A stretch of DNA of 64,000 bases from Pseudomonas psychrophila (GTDB lineage Bacteria; Pseudomonadota; Gammaproteobacteria; Pseudomonadales; Pseudomonadaceae). Shown piece by piece: positions 53,417 through 62,320 of the stretch. The translations under genes and the position numbers were made by a program. The notes beneath the pieces were generated by a model. That model saw only the letters and a list, made by a program, of their open reading frames with translations, was not told the DNA's origin and did not search any database. The first letter of the stretch is position 1. Each line of letters opens with the position of its first letter. Location: NCBI RefSeq assembly GCF_001043005.1, contig NZ_JYKZ01000002.1:558001-622000 (forward strand), given 5' to 3'.

Positions 53417-53651
53417 CCTGTGAGAGCTGGCTTGCCTGCGATGCATATGACGCGGTTTATTTGAACGATCGCGGTGATGCCATCGCGAGCAGGCTCGCTC
53501 CCACAGAATCTTCAGCACCTACAGAATCCGAGCCTTGCAGGGATTTTTGTGGGAGTGAGCCTGCTCGCGATGCAGGCGACGCGATCTGTCTGGGCTACTG
53601 CGGCGATACCATCGCGATCAAGTCGAATAGTCGCACTGCCGCTCCCACAGG
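53417..53651. repeat. Two REPINs in tandem
   Basis: First pair 53417-53506 (TGTGAGAGCTGGCTTGCCTG to GCGAGCAGGCTCGCTCCCAC), second pair 53548-53651 (TGTGGGAGTGAGCCTGCTCG to GCACTGCCGCTCCCACAG). They fill the convergent gap between the M20 and P1 peptidase genes; nothing else is seen there. Confidence 0.85.
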
Positions 53652-53662
53652 TTGGATTCGAG

Positions 53663-54766
53663 TCAATCCGCAGGCTTCCAACCCACCTGCTGCAACGCCG
53701 CAAGCAATCGCTCAGGCTTGAGCGCCAGCACCGTGTTGCCACAGCCTGTCAGGTCATCAGCGCCGAGCATGGCATTGAGAATGGCTTCTTCCACTGCATC
53801 GGCCGCTGCCACAAACAGTGGCGAGATGTAGTCGTTATTGACCATCTGCAATGCCGTTGTCGGCTCACCCGGATGACCGAAATTGGCCGCCGGCAAGTTG
53901 TTGTTGCCCACCGCAAAGGCAATGAAGATATCGCCGCTGGAGTCCTCGGTTCCTCCCCCCACCCGCGCCAAGCCGACACTGGCACGCTGTGCAAGACGGG
54001 TGCACTGATGGGGCAACAAGGGCGCGTCGGTAGCAATGGTAATCACGATCGACCCCATGCCCGGCACGCCGACATTGACCCCGCTTTTGAAGGGCGATGG
54101 CACGTCATCCAGCACCGTGCCGACCGGGTAGCCGCCCACCCGCAAGGCTTCACGCACGCCGTAGTTGGCCTGCACCAGTGCCCCTACCGTCCAGCCCCCC
54201 TGCTCCGGGCTCAATACCCGTGATGACGTGCCGATCCCGCCCTTGAATTCGTGGCAGATCATTCCGGTACCGCCCCCGACGTTGCCCTCTGCCACAGGCC
54301 CGGACTCGGCCGCTTGCAGGGCAAGTTGCAGATGCTCGGCAGTCACGTGCTGGCCCCAGATATCGTTCAACGTTCCGTCGTAGGTCTCCAGCACCACGGG
54401 CATGCACCAGTAGGTATGTTGCTTGCCCATCTCCCGCTCGGCAGCTACCAGCGCATCGCGAACCACGCCCACACTGTGGGTGTTGGTATAGGCGATGGGC
54501 GAGGTCAGCAAACCCGCCTCGCGAATCCACTCCAGCCCCGTGGCGTCGCCATTGCCATTGAGCACATGCACACCCGCAAAACACGGCTGCAAATGGGTGG
54601 CTCCGGCCCGCGGCTCAATCACGGTGACACCGGAATGGATGGAAACCCCATCGGTTTCAACATTGAGCGTGTGATGCCCCACTCGCACACCCGGTACGTC
54701 GGTGATGGCGTTGTACACGCCCGGGGTACCTGAACCGATAGTGATGCCAAGCTCTCGGATACGCAT
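53663..54766 (-). CDS. P1-family aminopeptidase (DmpA/BapA type)
   Basis: A 367-aa Ntn-hydrolase-like aminopeptidase able to act on L-, D- or beta-aminoacyl substrates. The family precursor cleaves itself before the nucleophilic serine; here the expected Gly-Ser site is at 238-239 (GVPGMGSIVITIATDAP). Other family stretches are GVRVGHHTL, AYTNTHSVGVVRDAL, GNVGGGTGMICHEFKGGIGTSSR and the C-terminal GCGNTVLAL. No signal peptide is evident. It follows the second PotF-like gene on the same strand (89-bp gap) and would hydrolyse a peptide or amide brought in by that binding protein. Confidence 0.87.
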   Translation of the reverse strand: MRIRELGITIGSGTPGVYNAITDVPGVRVGHHTLNVETDGVSIHSGVTVIEPRAGATHLQPCFAGVHVLNGNGDATGLEWIREAGLLTSPIAYTNTHSVGVVRDALVAAEREMGKQHTYWCMPVVLETYDGTLNDIWGQHVTAEHLQLALQAAESGPVAEGNVGGGTGMICHEFKGGIGTSSRVLSPEQGGWTVGALVQANYGVREALRVGGYPVGTVLDDVPSPFKSGVNVGVPGMGSIVITIATDAPLLPHQCTRLAQRASVGLARVGGGTEDSSGDIFIAFAVGNNNLPAANFGHPGEPTTALQMVNNDYISPLFVAAADAVEEAILNAMLGADDLTGCGNTVLALKPERLLAALQQVGWKPAD

Positions 54767-54855
54767 GGTGCTGTTCTCGTCATTCGATTAAGTGCCCCCA
54801 GTTTAGGAACCCGGCAGGCACTTGACGATAACCCCCATTCACTACCCCTGAGGGG

Positions 54856-55956
54856 TTACTTGTCCGACTTGATGCTGGTCCAGACCCGGGTGCGCACCCG
54901 TTCCATTTTTTGCGGCAGCGGTTGCACCACATACAGAGACTTCAACGCCTCGCTGGTCGGGGTCAGGTTCGGGTTGCCAGTGATGTCCTTGTTGATCAGC
55001 CCCAGCGAGTCCTTGTTGGCATTGGGATAACCAAGAAAGTCGCTGATCCCGGCGATAACCTTGGGCTCCAGCAGGTTATTGAGAAACTCGTGGGCTTCTT
55101 CGACATTTTTCGCGCTTTTAGGGATGGCGAAGGTGTCAAACCAGATCGGCGCGCCCTCTTTGGGCAAGCGCCAGTCGACCACTACACCGTTACCCGACTC
55201 TTTGGCGCGATTGCCGAACTGGTAGAAGCTCCCTGAATAACCGATGGCCACGCAGATGTCGCCATTGGCGATATCAGTCATGTACTTGGCCGAGTTGAAG
55301 TAGGTCACGTAGGGACGGATCTTGAGCATCAGCTCCTTGGCTTTTTCATAATCGGCTGGATTCTGGCTGTTGGGGTCCAGGCCCAGATAGTGCAGCGCCA
55401 GCGGCAGGATTTCCGACGGTGAATCGAGCATGGCCACGCCGCAGGATTTCAGCTTGGCCATATTCTCGGGCTTGAACACCAGATCCCAGCTGTCCACCGG
55501 GGCATTTTCGCCCAGCGCGGCCTTGACCTTGGCCGGGTTAAAGCCGATCAGCACCGTGCCGTACATGTAAGGCACTGCGTACTGGTTGCCGGGGTCGTTG
55601 GTGTCCAGCAACTTGAGCAGGGCCGGGTCCTGATGCTGCCAGTTGGGCAGTTTGGACTTGTCCAGTTTCTGAAATACGCCAGCTTTGATCTGGGTATCGA
55701 GGAACTGGTTGGACGGCACCACCAGGTCATACCCCGAGTTGCCTGTCAGCAGTTTGGCTTCAAGGGCTTCGTTGGTGTCGAAAGAGTCCCAGGTCACCTT
55801 GATGCCCGTCTGTTTGGCGAAGTCCTTGGGTACGGACGGCAAGATATAGTCCGCCCAGTTGTAAACCCGCAACTCGCGCTGCTCGGCATGTACGCCGCCG
55901 GCCAGCAGCGTCAGCCCGCAAACAGTGGCGCCCAGTAAGCATTTCAGAGTGTCCAT
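54856..55956 (-). CDS. Polyamine-type ABC substrate-binding protein (PotF-like) 2
   Basis: Periplasmic PotF/SpuD-type binder, 366 aa, with signal peptide (MDTLKCLLGATVCGLTLLAGGVHA). Mature start LRVYNWADYILPSVPKDFA, GNSGYDLVVPSNQFLDTQ, CGVAMLDSPSEILPLALHYL and the tail MERVRTRVWTSIKSDK match the family and mirror the first PotF-like protein point by point, including identical length. No permease or ATPase gene is near. It heads a minus-strand unit with the P1 aminopeptidase. ATG 55954-55956 with a GGGGAACTGATCC leader. Confidence 0.87.
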   Translation of the reverse strand: MDTLKCLLGATVCGLTLLAGGVHAEQRELRVYNWADYILPSVPKDFAKQTGIKVTWDSFDTNEALEAKLLTGNSGYDLVVPSNQFLDTQIKAGVFQKLDKSKLPNWQHQDPALLKLLDTNDPGNQYAVPYMYGTVLIGFNPAKVKAALGENAPVDSWDLVFKPENMAKLKSCGVAMLDSPSEILPLALHYLGLDPNSQNPADYEKAKELMLKIRPYVTYFNSAKYMTDIANGDICVAIGYSGSFYQFGNRAKESGNGVVVDWRLPKEGAPIWFDTFAIPKSAKNVEEAHEFLNNLLEPKVIAGISDFLGYPNANKDSLGLINKDITGNPNLTPTSEALKSLYVVQPLPQKMERVRTRVWTSIKSDK

Positions 55957-56327
55957 GGATCAGTTCCCCAGGTTCGGCGTGAGATCGATAGTTGTTATGT
56001 TCTGTACACGGCAGAGGCCTGCAGAAGGCCGAGGGTAATGACGAAAGGATTTGTTGTTATTTGAGTGGTGGGGTTGATTCTTGCCGACAGCCAGAACCGA
56101 TCACAGAGGGAGGCAGGCCAAAAGGGGATTTATATGGCCATTGTGCGTGTCCGATTCTATGTCCGGGACGCAGATTCAGGGGCTAACACTAGATCTGTAG
56201 GGGCTTGCTTGCCTGCGATGCTGACGACGCGGTCTTTGCGCCGTACCGGGTAGATGCCATCGCGAGCAAGCCCGCTCCCACAGGGATTTGTGCCAGACAG
56301 CGGATGCAGCCGACGCGGTCTGTCAGG
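55957..56327. other. 371-bp intergenic region with a REPIN
   Basis: Between the second PotF-like gene start and the FAD protein stop. The promoter of the PotF-like gene should lie in the first 100 bp. Short frames here have no family match. The right side is occupied by the REPIN at 56195-56284. Confidence 0.6.
56195..56284. repeat. REPIN
   Basis: CTGTAGGGGCTTGCTTGCCT at the left end and the inverted TCGCGAGCAAGCCCGCTCCC at the right, about 42 bp apart. Confidence 0.8.
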
Positions 56328-57752
56328 TCAAAACTCTACAGCCAACCGATTGGCCAATGCCTTGGCTTGTAGTGCAACGTCCGTCACCGCAGTGCTTTCC
56401 CACCACATGCCACGCAACGGCGGGCCCATCGCAAACAGCTTTTGTCCCGGCTCGCCGTCGGCATTCAAAACCGCTCCGCCCGCGTCAGCGGCAATGCCCA
56501 GCCCCAGGTTGCCGGGCCGTATCAACCCGCGCTGCAGCAGTTGCCGGGGCAAGGCTTTATCCACCCGGCGCCAGTCATACTCAATGCCGGTGGAGTTGAT
56601 CAGCCCATCCCCTTCTACCCACACCGCTTCAGTTTGCCCACGGTAACGCAGACGAATTCGAAGGCCGGCACTGTCTACACCTTGCATGGACGCGGCACGC
56701 ACCGTCAGCCGACCTTCCTTGAGCAACCGCTCCAGCAAGGCATTGCCCTGGGGCGGCGAGCGATGGTGATGGCTTTCCCACCAGGGCCGCACATGACGCA
56801 CAAACTGTCGGCGCTGTGCGTCGCTGGCCTGGCTCCACAGCCGGGCGATATGCACCCGCACAGTGTCCAGCGGCGCCTGCCAGTCGATGCCCTGCTCCAG
56901 GGCCAGCGCACATTGGCGACGCAGTTCGCGCAGCAGTTGCAAGGGGCTGCGGAGATCCGGCGCCAGGGACAAAAAATCCTCCCAGGCTGGCGGCTGGCGG
57001 CGTACATGGGGCAGTAGTCCGTGACGCGAATAGACCTCAATAGGCCCGCGATGCCCGGCCTGACTCAAGGACTCCAGGGCATCAACCATGGTCAGCCCCG
57101 AGCCGATGATCAGCACCCGGGCATCCGTGGGCAGCGCTCGTAGTGCGTCGACATTCCAGGGGTCCAGTGCTGCTGCGTTAAGGCCGCTGGACTCGCGCTG
57201 GGCAGTTCGGGCCGCCGGGAACATGCCCGTGGCCAGTACGGCCGCAGCGGCCTGCCACTGGGCACCGTCCTTGAGCGTTGCCCTCACCCCCTGTTGGAGG
57301 GTTTGCAGGTCGATCACTTCATCACGCACATGGATCAGGCTTGAGCCATTGGCCTGACCGATGATCAGTGCTTGCGCCAGGCGCTGCTGGGTATACAAAC
57401 CAAACAGCCCCCGGGGCGGGAATAATTCACTGACCGGCACATCCTGGGTACCGGACTCGGGCCAGCCGCCCTCATCAAGATGGGCCTGCAGCCAGCGTGT
57501 CAGGTCATCGGCATCGTCCGGTTCGATACTCATGCGCGCCGCATTACCGTTCAGGGTATGCCCCAGTTCGGTGGCGCTATAGGCTTCGCCCCGGCCCAGT
57601 TCGGGCCTGGGCTCCACCAGCACGATGCGCCGGGCGCCGGGTAAACGCAGCAGTTGCATGGCTAACAAGGTGCCGCTCAGGCCACCTCCGACAATCAAAA
57701 CATCGGCCTCACGGATGGCAGGAGTTGCCTGTCCGGTTTGCGGCTCACTCAT
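56328..57752 (-). CDS. FAD/NAD(P)-binding oxidoreductase (YdhS-like)
   Basis: A 474-aa flavoprotein of the FAD-NAD(P)-binding family, with an N-terminal dinucleotide fold ADVLIVGGGLSGTLLAMQLL, a second one RVLIIGSGLTMVDALESL, and between them LNGNAARMSIEPDDADDL and ATGMFP. It resembles YdhS/HpyO-like proteins of unknown substrate. The C-terminal part keeps GLINSTGIEYDW and LFAMGPPLRGMWWES motifs of this subfamily. It lies 180 bp beyond the catA stop on the same strand, behind a hairpin, so it is probably a separate unit from ben-cat. The role is unknown; coupling to aromatic metabolism would be inference. Confidence 0.75.
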   Translation of the reverse strand: MSEPQTGQATPAIREADVLIVGGGLSGTLLAMQLLRLPGARRIVLVEPRPELGRGEAYSATELGHTLNGNAARMSIEPDDADDLTRWLQAHLDEGGWPESGTQDVPVSELFPPRGLFGLYTQQRLAQALIIGQANGSSLIHVRDEVIDLQTLQQGVRATLKDGAQWQAAAAVLATGMFPAARTAQRESSGLNAAALDPWNVDALRALPTDARVLIIGSGLTMVDALESLSQAGHRGPIEVYSRHGLLPHVRRQPPAWEDFLSLAPDLRSPLQLLRELRRQCALALEQGIDWQAPLDTVRVHIARLWSQASDAQRRQFVRHVRPWWESHHHRSPPQGNALLERLLKEGRLTVRAASMQGVDSAGLRIRLRYRGQTEAVWVEGDGLINSTGIEYDWRRVDKALPRQLLQRGLIRPGNLGLGIAADAGGAVLNADGEPGQKLFAMGPPLRGMWWESTAVTDVALQAKALANRLAVEF

Positions 57753-57932
57753 GGTTACTCACTCATTCTTGGATTTATTAAGCGCTGAACGCAGGATCGA
57801 TCGCCAATCCTGCGTTCAGCTCCCCCGCTGTGTCCAGCACCGGGGTTCAGGCCCGTTGTTTTTCCTGGGCGCGATTAAGCTCTCCCAGGTTGCGGTAGCC
57901 AGGCCAATGAGCTTTTACCAACTGTTGCTGGG
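57753..57932. terminator. ben-cat operon end with 14-bp-stem hairpin
   Basis: GCTGAACGCAGGAT (57784-57797) pairs perfectly with 57807-57820 around a 9-base loop, about 110 bp after the catA stop on the minus strand. Between the stop and the hairpin the minus strand holds an open stretch ending ...NRAQEKQRA-stop that looks peptide-like but has no start; it may be a gene remnant. Confidence 0.55.
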
Positions 57933-58862
57933 CTAGCAGCTCTCCTGCAACGCCCGCGGGCGATGGCTGCGCAACTCGGCTGCGGGGGCGGCGGCCTGCT
58001 GCAGCTGGAAGTCGAATGCAAGCTCGGCATAGCGCCCCGTCACATCACGGGCGCCATCGTCGCGAAACTGCACCTCGCCGACCAGACCTTCACGGGTGGC
58101 ATAGGCAAAGTCATCCCACAGGTACTTTTCGCCCGACAGGTTGATCTGCGTGGTCAGATGCCGGTGGCCAGGGGCCGAGATAAAGAAGTGCACATGGGCC
58201 GGACGCTGGCCGTGGCGCCCCAGCAGATCCAGGCATTCCTGGGTCGGCCCCTGTGGATCGCAGCCGTAGCCCGATGGCACGATACTGCGGGCGCGATAGC
58301 GACCTTCGGCATCGGTAATGATGCGCCGACGCAGGTTGTACTCAGACTGGCTCTGGTCGAAAAACGAATAGGTGCCCTTGGTGTTGGCGTGCCACAGGTC
58401 GACCGTGGCGCCAGCCAGCGGCTTGCCCTGAGTGTCGAACACCTGACCTTCAAGGAACATCACGGTGGCAACACCCTCTTCACTGCCGTCGTCCATCCGT
58501 GCGTGCCCTGCGGACAGCGGCGCACCGGCCACGTACAGCGGGCCTTCGATGGTACGCGGAGTGCCGCCGACCTGACCGGCCTGCTCATCCTTGGCGTCCT
58601 GCAACAGGTCGATAAAGTGCTCGATGCCCAGGCCTGCTACCAACAGACCGGCTTCCGAGCGGCCGCCCAGACGGTTGAGGTAGTCCACGGACTTCCAGAA
58701 TTCGTCCTCGGTGATTTCAAGGTCTTCGATGATTTTTGCGCTGTCCTGCAGCACACGCAAAATGATGCTTTTGAGGCGCGGGCTGCCATTGTCGCTGCCA
58801 AAGCCGGCGGCTTCTTTAAAGAAGCTCTGGATACCGTCAGTGTGGGAAATTTTCACGGTCAT
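57933..58862 (-). CDS. catA: Catechol 1,2-dioxygenase
   Basis: Intradiol non-haem Fe(III) dioxygenase opening catechol to cis,cis-muconate. The 309-aa protein has the four iron ligands in place: Tyr165 (TKGTYSFF), Tyr199 (VPSGYGCDP), His223 and His225 (RPAHVHFFI). The N-terminal helical linker domain is complete and the length matches other pseudomonad CatA proteins. ATG 58860-58862 follows AAGGTGAGCCCC; a start 9 bp upstream is less likely. It is the last gene of benABCD-catBCA. Confidence 0.95.
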   Translation of the reverse strand: MTVKISHTDGIQSFFKEAAGFGSDNGSPRLKSIILRVLQDSAKIIEDLEITEDEFWKSVDYLNRLGGRSEAGLLVAGLGIEHFIDLLQDAKDEQAGQVGGTPRTIEGPLYVAGAPLSAGHARMDDGSEEGVATVMFLEGQVFDTQGKPLAGATVDLWHANTKGTYSFFDQSQSEYNLRRRIITDAEGRYRARSIVPSGYGCDPQGPTQECLDLLGRHGQRPAHVHFFISAPGHRHLTTQINLSGEKYLWDDFAYATREGLVGEVQFRDDGARDVTGRYAELAFDFQLQQAAAPAAELRSHRPRALQESC

Positions 58863-58904
58863 GGGGCTCACCTTATCTTGTTCTTGTGCGAGGGAATGAA
58901 AGGG

Positions 58905-59195
58905 TTAGCGGTCGTCGTCATGGATCGAGGACGGGTGGCGGCACAGCCCTTCGATCTCGATATCCATGTACGGAAAAAGCGGCAATTGCAGCAGGGTGTC
59001 GTGCAATGCCTCGACGCTGGCCACGTCGAATACGCTGTAGTTGGCGTAATGCCCGGCAATGCGCCACAGGTGGCGCCACGTGCCTTCCTGTTGCAGGCGC
59101 TGGGCCAGTTCCTTTTCGTCGGCCTTAAGCTTCGCAGCCTTGGTCGGGTCCATGTCCAGCGGCAGGTTTACGGTCATTTTTACGTGGAAAAGCAT
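58905..59195 (-). CDS. catC: Muconolactone delta-isomerase
   Basis: Small decameric isomerase, 96 aa, converting muconolactone to beta-ketoadipate enol-lactone. It starts MLFHVKMTVNLPLDMDP, has the KELAQRLQQEGTWRHLWRI catalytic region and YSVFDVASVEALHD, and ends with an acidic IHDDDR tail; the length is exactly usual. ATG 59193-59195 has AAGGAGAACCCC ahead. The frame is open 96 bp upstream through a REP element but those residues are not part of the family. It lies between catB and catA. Confidence 0.95.
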   Translation of the reverse strand: MLFHVKMTVNLPLDMDPTKAAKLKADEKELAQRLQQEGTWRHLWRIAGHYANYSVFDVASVEALHDTLLQLPLFPYMDIEIEGLCRHPSSIHDDDR

Positions 59196-59228
59196 GGGGT
59201 TCTCCTTGAAGAAATAGGGGAAGAGGCT

Positions 59229-59293
59229 GTGGGAGCGGGCTTGCTCGCGAAGACGTCGAGGCGCCTGCATCGCGAGCAGGCTCGCTCCCACAA
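59229..59293. repeat. REPIN inside the ben-cat operon
   Basis: TGTGGGAGCGGGCTTGCTCG and the inverted GCGAGCAGGCTCGCTCCCAC, 21 bp apart, between catB and catC. It can form a strong hairpin in the mRNA within the operon. Confidence 0.85.
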
Positions 59294-59301
59294 GGTTTGG
59301 T

Positions 59302-60420
59302 TCAGCGGCTGAAGCGCGCCAGGCGCTCTTCGTCCAGCGTCAAGCCCAGGCCCGGGGTACGCGGGATGTGCAGTTCAAAATCGCGGTACTGAGGTGCCTC
59401 GGTCACGATGTCTTCGGTCAACAACAGTGGCCCGAACAGCTCGGTGCCCCAGGTCAGTTGCTTGAGGGTGAGGAACGCATGGGCCGAGGCCAGCGTGCCT
59501 ACCGAGCCTTCAAGCATGGTGCCGCCGTACAGCGCGATCCCCGCTGCCTCGGCAATCTGCGCAGTACGCAGCACGGCGCGTGGGCCGCCGTTTTTGGCGA
59601 TCTTGAGGGCGAATACGCTGGCCGCGCCGTCAGCCGCGAGGCTGAAGGCGTCCTCGACACTTTCGATGGATTCGTCGGCCATGATCGGCGCCGGACTGCG
59701 CTGGTTCAGGCGCACCTGGCCCGAGCGGTTGACCCGTGAAATCGGCTGTTCAATCAGGTCGATACCGTTGTCACCCAGCACCTGACAGCCCCGAATGGCC
59801 TGGGACTCGTCCCAGTACTGGTTGACGTCGACGCGCACGCTGGCCCGGTCGCCCAAGGCCTTTTTAATGGCGAGCACATGCTTGAGGTCCTGCTCCAGCG
59901 GGTTGGCCCCAATCTTCAGTTTGAAGATCCGGTGACGGCGCACATCCAGCATCTGCTCGGCTTCGGCGATATCGCGGGCGGTGTCGCCACTGGCCAGGGT
60001 CCAGGCCACTTCCAGGCTGTCACGTACCCGACCGCCCAGCAGCTCGCTGACCGGCAGCCCCAGGCGCTTGCCCTGAGCGTCCAGCAACGCGCTTTCGATC
60101 CCGGACTTGGCAAACGTATTGCCTTTGGCAATCTTGTCCAGGGTCTGCATGGCGGCATTGATATTGTCCGCAGGCTTGCCCACCAGCATTGGCGCCAGGT
60201 GCGCATCAATGTTGGCCTTGATGCTTTCCGGGCTCTCGTACCCGTAGGCCAGGCCACCGATGGTGGTGGCTTCGCCGATGCCTTCGATACCGTCACTGCA
60301 ACGCAGGCGCAGGATCACCAGGGTCTGCTTGCGCATGGTATGCATCGCCAGCGTGTGCGGGCGGATGGTGGGCAGGTCGACGATCAGGGTCGTCAGGCTT
60401 TCAATCAGGACTTGGTTCAT
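59302..60420 (-). CDS. catB: Muconate cycloisomerase
   Basis: Enolase-superfamily enzyme that closes cis,cis-muconate to (+)-muconolactone using Mn2+. The 372-aa protein follows P. putida CatB closely: LPTIRPHTLAMHTM, GEATTIGGLAYGYESPE, the catalytic lysine motif FKLKIGAN, the metal residues in VRVDVNQYWDE, LIEQPI and IMADESIE, and the general-acid region ALKIAKNGG. ATG 60418-60420. It follows benD by 35 bp with no CatR gene or room for a separate promoter, so it is read with the ben genes. Confidence 0.95.
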   Translation of the reverse strand: MNQVLIESLTTLIVDLPTIRPHTLAMHTMRKQTLVILRLRCSDGIEGIGEATTIGGLAYGYESPESIKANIDAHLAPMLVGKPADNINAAMQTLDKIAKGNTFAKSGIESALLDAQGKRLGLPVSELLGGRVRDSLEVAWTLASGDTARDIAEAEQMLDVRRHRIFKLKIGANPLEQDLKHVLAIKKALGDRASVRVDVNQYWDESQAIRGCQVLGDNGIDLIEQPISRVNRSGQVRLNQRSPAPIMADESIESVEDAFSLAADGAASVFALKIAKNGGPRAVLRTAQIAEAAGIALYGGTMLEGSVGTLASAHAFLTLKQLTWGTELFGPLLLTEDIVTEAPQYRDFELHIPRTPGLGLTLDEERLARFSR

Positions 60421-60455
60421 TTGAGTGTTCCCGTCAGGTACTTGATACCGGCCCT

Positions 60456-61217
60456 TCAGCCGAGGTCGCCGCCGCCGACCGGCAGGGTTACGCCGGTGAT
60501 ATAGGAGGCTTCGTCGCTGGCCAGAAACAGGATCGCGCCGACCTGTTCATCGAGGCTGGCGTAGCGTTTCATCAGGCTGCTGTCCAGGGTCTGGTCGACG
60601 ATTTGCTGGTACCAGACTTTCTCGTCCGGGGTTTGCTCGGCGTCATTGCGCGCAATCCGGCGCGGCGGTGCCTCGGTACCGCCCGGTGCGGTGGCGTTGA
60701 CCCGAATGCCGCGCTCGGCGTTCTCGAACGCCAGGCAGGCGGTCAGTGCATTCACCCCGCCCTTGGCCGCGCCGTAAGGCACGCGGTTGACACTGCGGGT
60801 GGCGATTGAAGACACGTTCACGATCGCGCCATGGCCCTGTTCCAGCATGTAGGGCAGCGCCGCATGGCAGCACCACAGGGTGGGGAACAGCGAACGGCGT
60901 ACTTCGGCCTCGATTTCTTCGACCTGGTAGTGCTCGAACGGCTTGGCCCAAATGGTGCCGCCCACGTTATTGATCAGAATGTCGAGACGGCCGAAGGTTT
61001 TTACCGCCTCAGCCATCACCCGAGCGCAGTCGGTGTATTGCTCAAGGTCGGCTGTCAGAGTCAGCACGCCCTCGCCCTGCAGCTCGAACACCAGCTCGGA
61101 GCGGTCCACCGCGATGACCCGTGCGCCTTCAGCCAGCAAGCGTTCACACACACGGCGGCCGATGCCTTGGGCAGCGCCGGTGACCAGCGCGACCTTATTG
61201 TCGAATCTGTTGTTCAT
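60456..61217 (-). CDS. benD: cis-1,2-Dihydroxybenzoate (benzoate diol) dehydrogenase
   Basis: Short-chain dehydrogenase, 253 aa, that oxidises the benzoate cis-diol with loss of CO2 to catechol, giving NADH. Cofactor motif TGAAQGIGRRV at about residue 12, NNVGG in the core, and the catalytic Ser-Tyr-Lys in NVSSIATRS and VPYGAAKGG. BenD proteins of pseudomonads have this sequence pattern. ATG 61215-61217 follows ACGAGGTTGCC; a longer frame adds 47 unsupported residues. It follows benC by 22 bp and precedes catB. Confidence 0.93.
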   Translation of the reverse strand: MNNRFDNKVALVTGAAQGIGRRVCERLLAEGARVIAVDRSELVFELQGEGVLTLTADLEQYTDCARVMAEAVKTFGRLDILINNVGGTIWAKPFEHYQVEEIEAEVRRSLFPTLWCCHAALPYMLEQGHGAIVNVSSIATRSVNRVPYGAAKGGVNALTACLAFENAERGIRVNATAPGGTEAPPRRIARNDAEQTPDEKVWYQQIVDQTLDSSLMKRYASLDEQVGAILFLASDEASYITGVTLPVGGGDLG

Positions 61218-61239
61218 GGCAACCTCGTATAAAAAGGAA

Positions 61240-62250
61240 TCAAGCGGCAGCGGCGAATTTTTCGTAATAGAAATTGGCCGGTGTAATGCCTTGTTCGCGG
61301 ATATAGAGGTTGACCGCCTCAACCATCGGCGGCGGGCCGCACAGGTATACGTCGACATCGCCCTGGTTCAGGTGGCATGGCTCGATATGCTGGGTGACGT
61401 AGCCCTTGAGCGGGTGCTGGCTCTGCGGGTTGGCCACGCAGGCACTGAAGCTGAAGTTGGCAATGCGGGCGCTCAAGGCCTGCAGCCGATCCAGTTCAAC
61501 CAGATCAAAGTCGTTGCTCACGCCATAGATCAGATGCACAGGGTGCGGGCTGCCCTGCTCGGCGATTTTTTCCAGCATTGCGGTAAACGGTGCCAACCCC
61601 GTGCCTCCGGCCAGCAGCAACAGCGGGCGCTGGATCTGGCGCAGATAGAAGCTGCCCAGCGGCCCGGCCAGGGTCATGCTGTCACCTGCCTTGGCAATGC
61701 CGGTCAAGAAGGTGCTCATCAAACCGCCCGGCACATTGCGAATCAGAAAGCTGACCTCGCCATCCTTTTGCAGCGTGCTGAAGGAGTAAGCCCGCGACTG
61801 ATCGCTGCCCGGTACGTTCAAGTTGACGTACTGACCCGGCAAGAAAGCCAGGCTGCTCAGAGACTCGCCCTTGATCGACAACGCGATCGTGCTCTCGGAC
61901 AGCTGGCGCACATCACTGATGCTGGCTTCAAAACTGGCCTGCTGGGTCTTGCACACCGTCGAAGATGCGGGCACACGCAATACGCAGTCGCTGGCGGCAC
62001 GCATCTGACAGGTCAGCACGTAGCCCTGCTCAACTTCATCTTCGCTCAGCGCGTCTTCGATGTATTCGTCGCCCAGCTCGTAGGTTCCGGCTTCGGCAAA
62101 GCACTTGCAGGTACCGCAGGCACCGTCTCGGCAGTCCAGCGGGATATTGATGCCCTGGCGGTAAGCCGCGTCGGCGACGGTTTCGTGGCTGTTGGCTTCG
62201 ATAAAACGGGTAACGCCGTCTTCGAAATTGAGCGCAATTTGAAAGCTCAT
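61240..62250 (-). CDS. benC: Benzoate 1,2-dioxygenase reductase component
   Basis: NADH-dependent electron donor of benzoate dioxygenase, 336 aa. The N-terminal plant-type [2Fe-2S] ferredoxin has Cys40, Cys45, Cys48 (CRDGACGTCKC) and Cys81; then a flavin barrel with RAYSFST and an NAD domain with LLLAGGTGLAPFTAML and YLCGPPPMVEA. ATG 62248-62250 has GAGGTACATT ahead. It lies 70 bp downstream of benB. The domain order ferredoxin-flavin-NAD is the reverse of VanB, as known for the two families. Confidence 0.95.
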   Translation of the reverse strand: MSFQIALNFEDGVTRFIEANSHETVADAAYRQGINIPLDCRDGACGTCKCFAEAGTYELGDEYIEDALSEDEVEQGYVLTCQMRAASDCVLRVPASSTVCKTQQASFEASISDVRQLSESTIALSIKGESLSSLAFLPGQYVNLNVPGSDQSRAYSFSTLQKDGEVSFLIRNVPGGLMSTFLTGIAKAGDSMTLAGPLGSFYLRQIQRPLLLLAGGTGLAPFTAMLEKIAEQGSPHPVHLIYGVSNDFDLVELDRLQALSARIANFSFSACVANPQSQHPLKGYVTQHIEPCHLNQGDVDVYLCGPPPMVEAVNLYIREQGITPANFYYEKFAAAA

Positions 62251-62320
62251 AATGTACCTCGCAGGCAATGCCGGGCCCCAGGTGCCCGCAGGCACCTTCA
62301 AGCACGCATCACAGCGTTGA

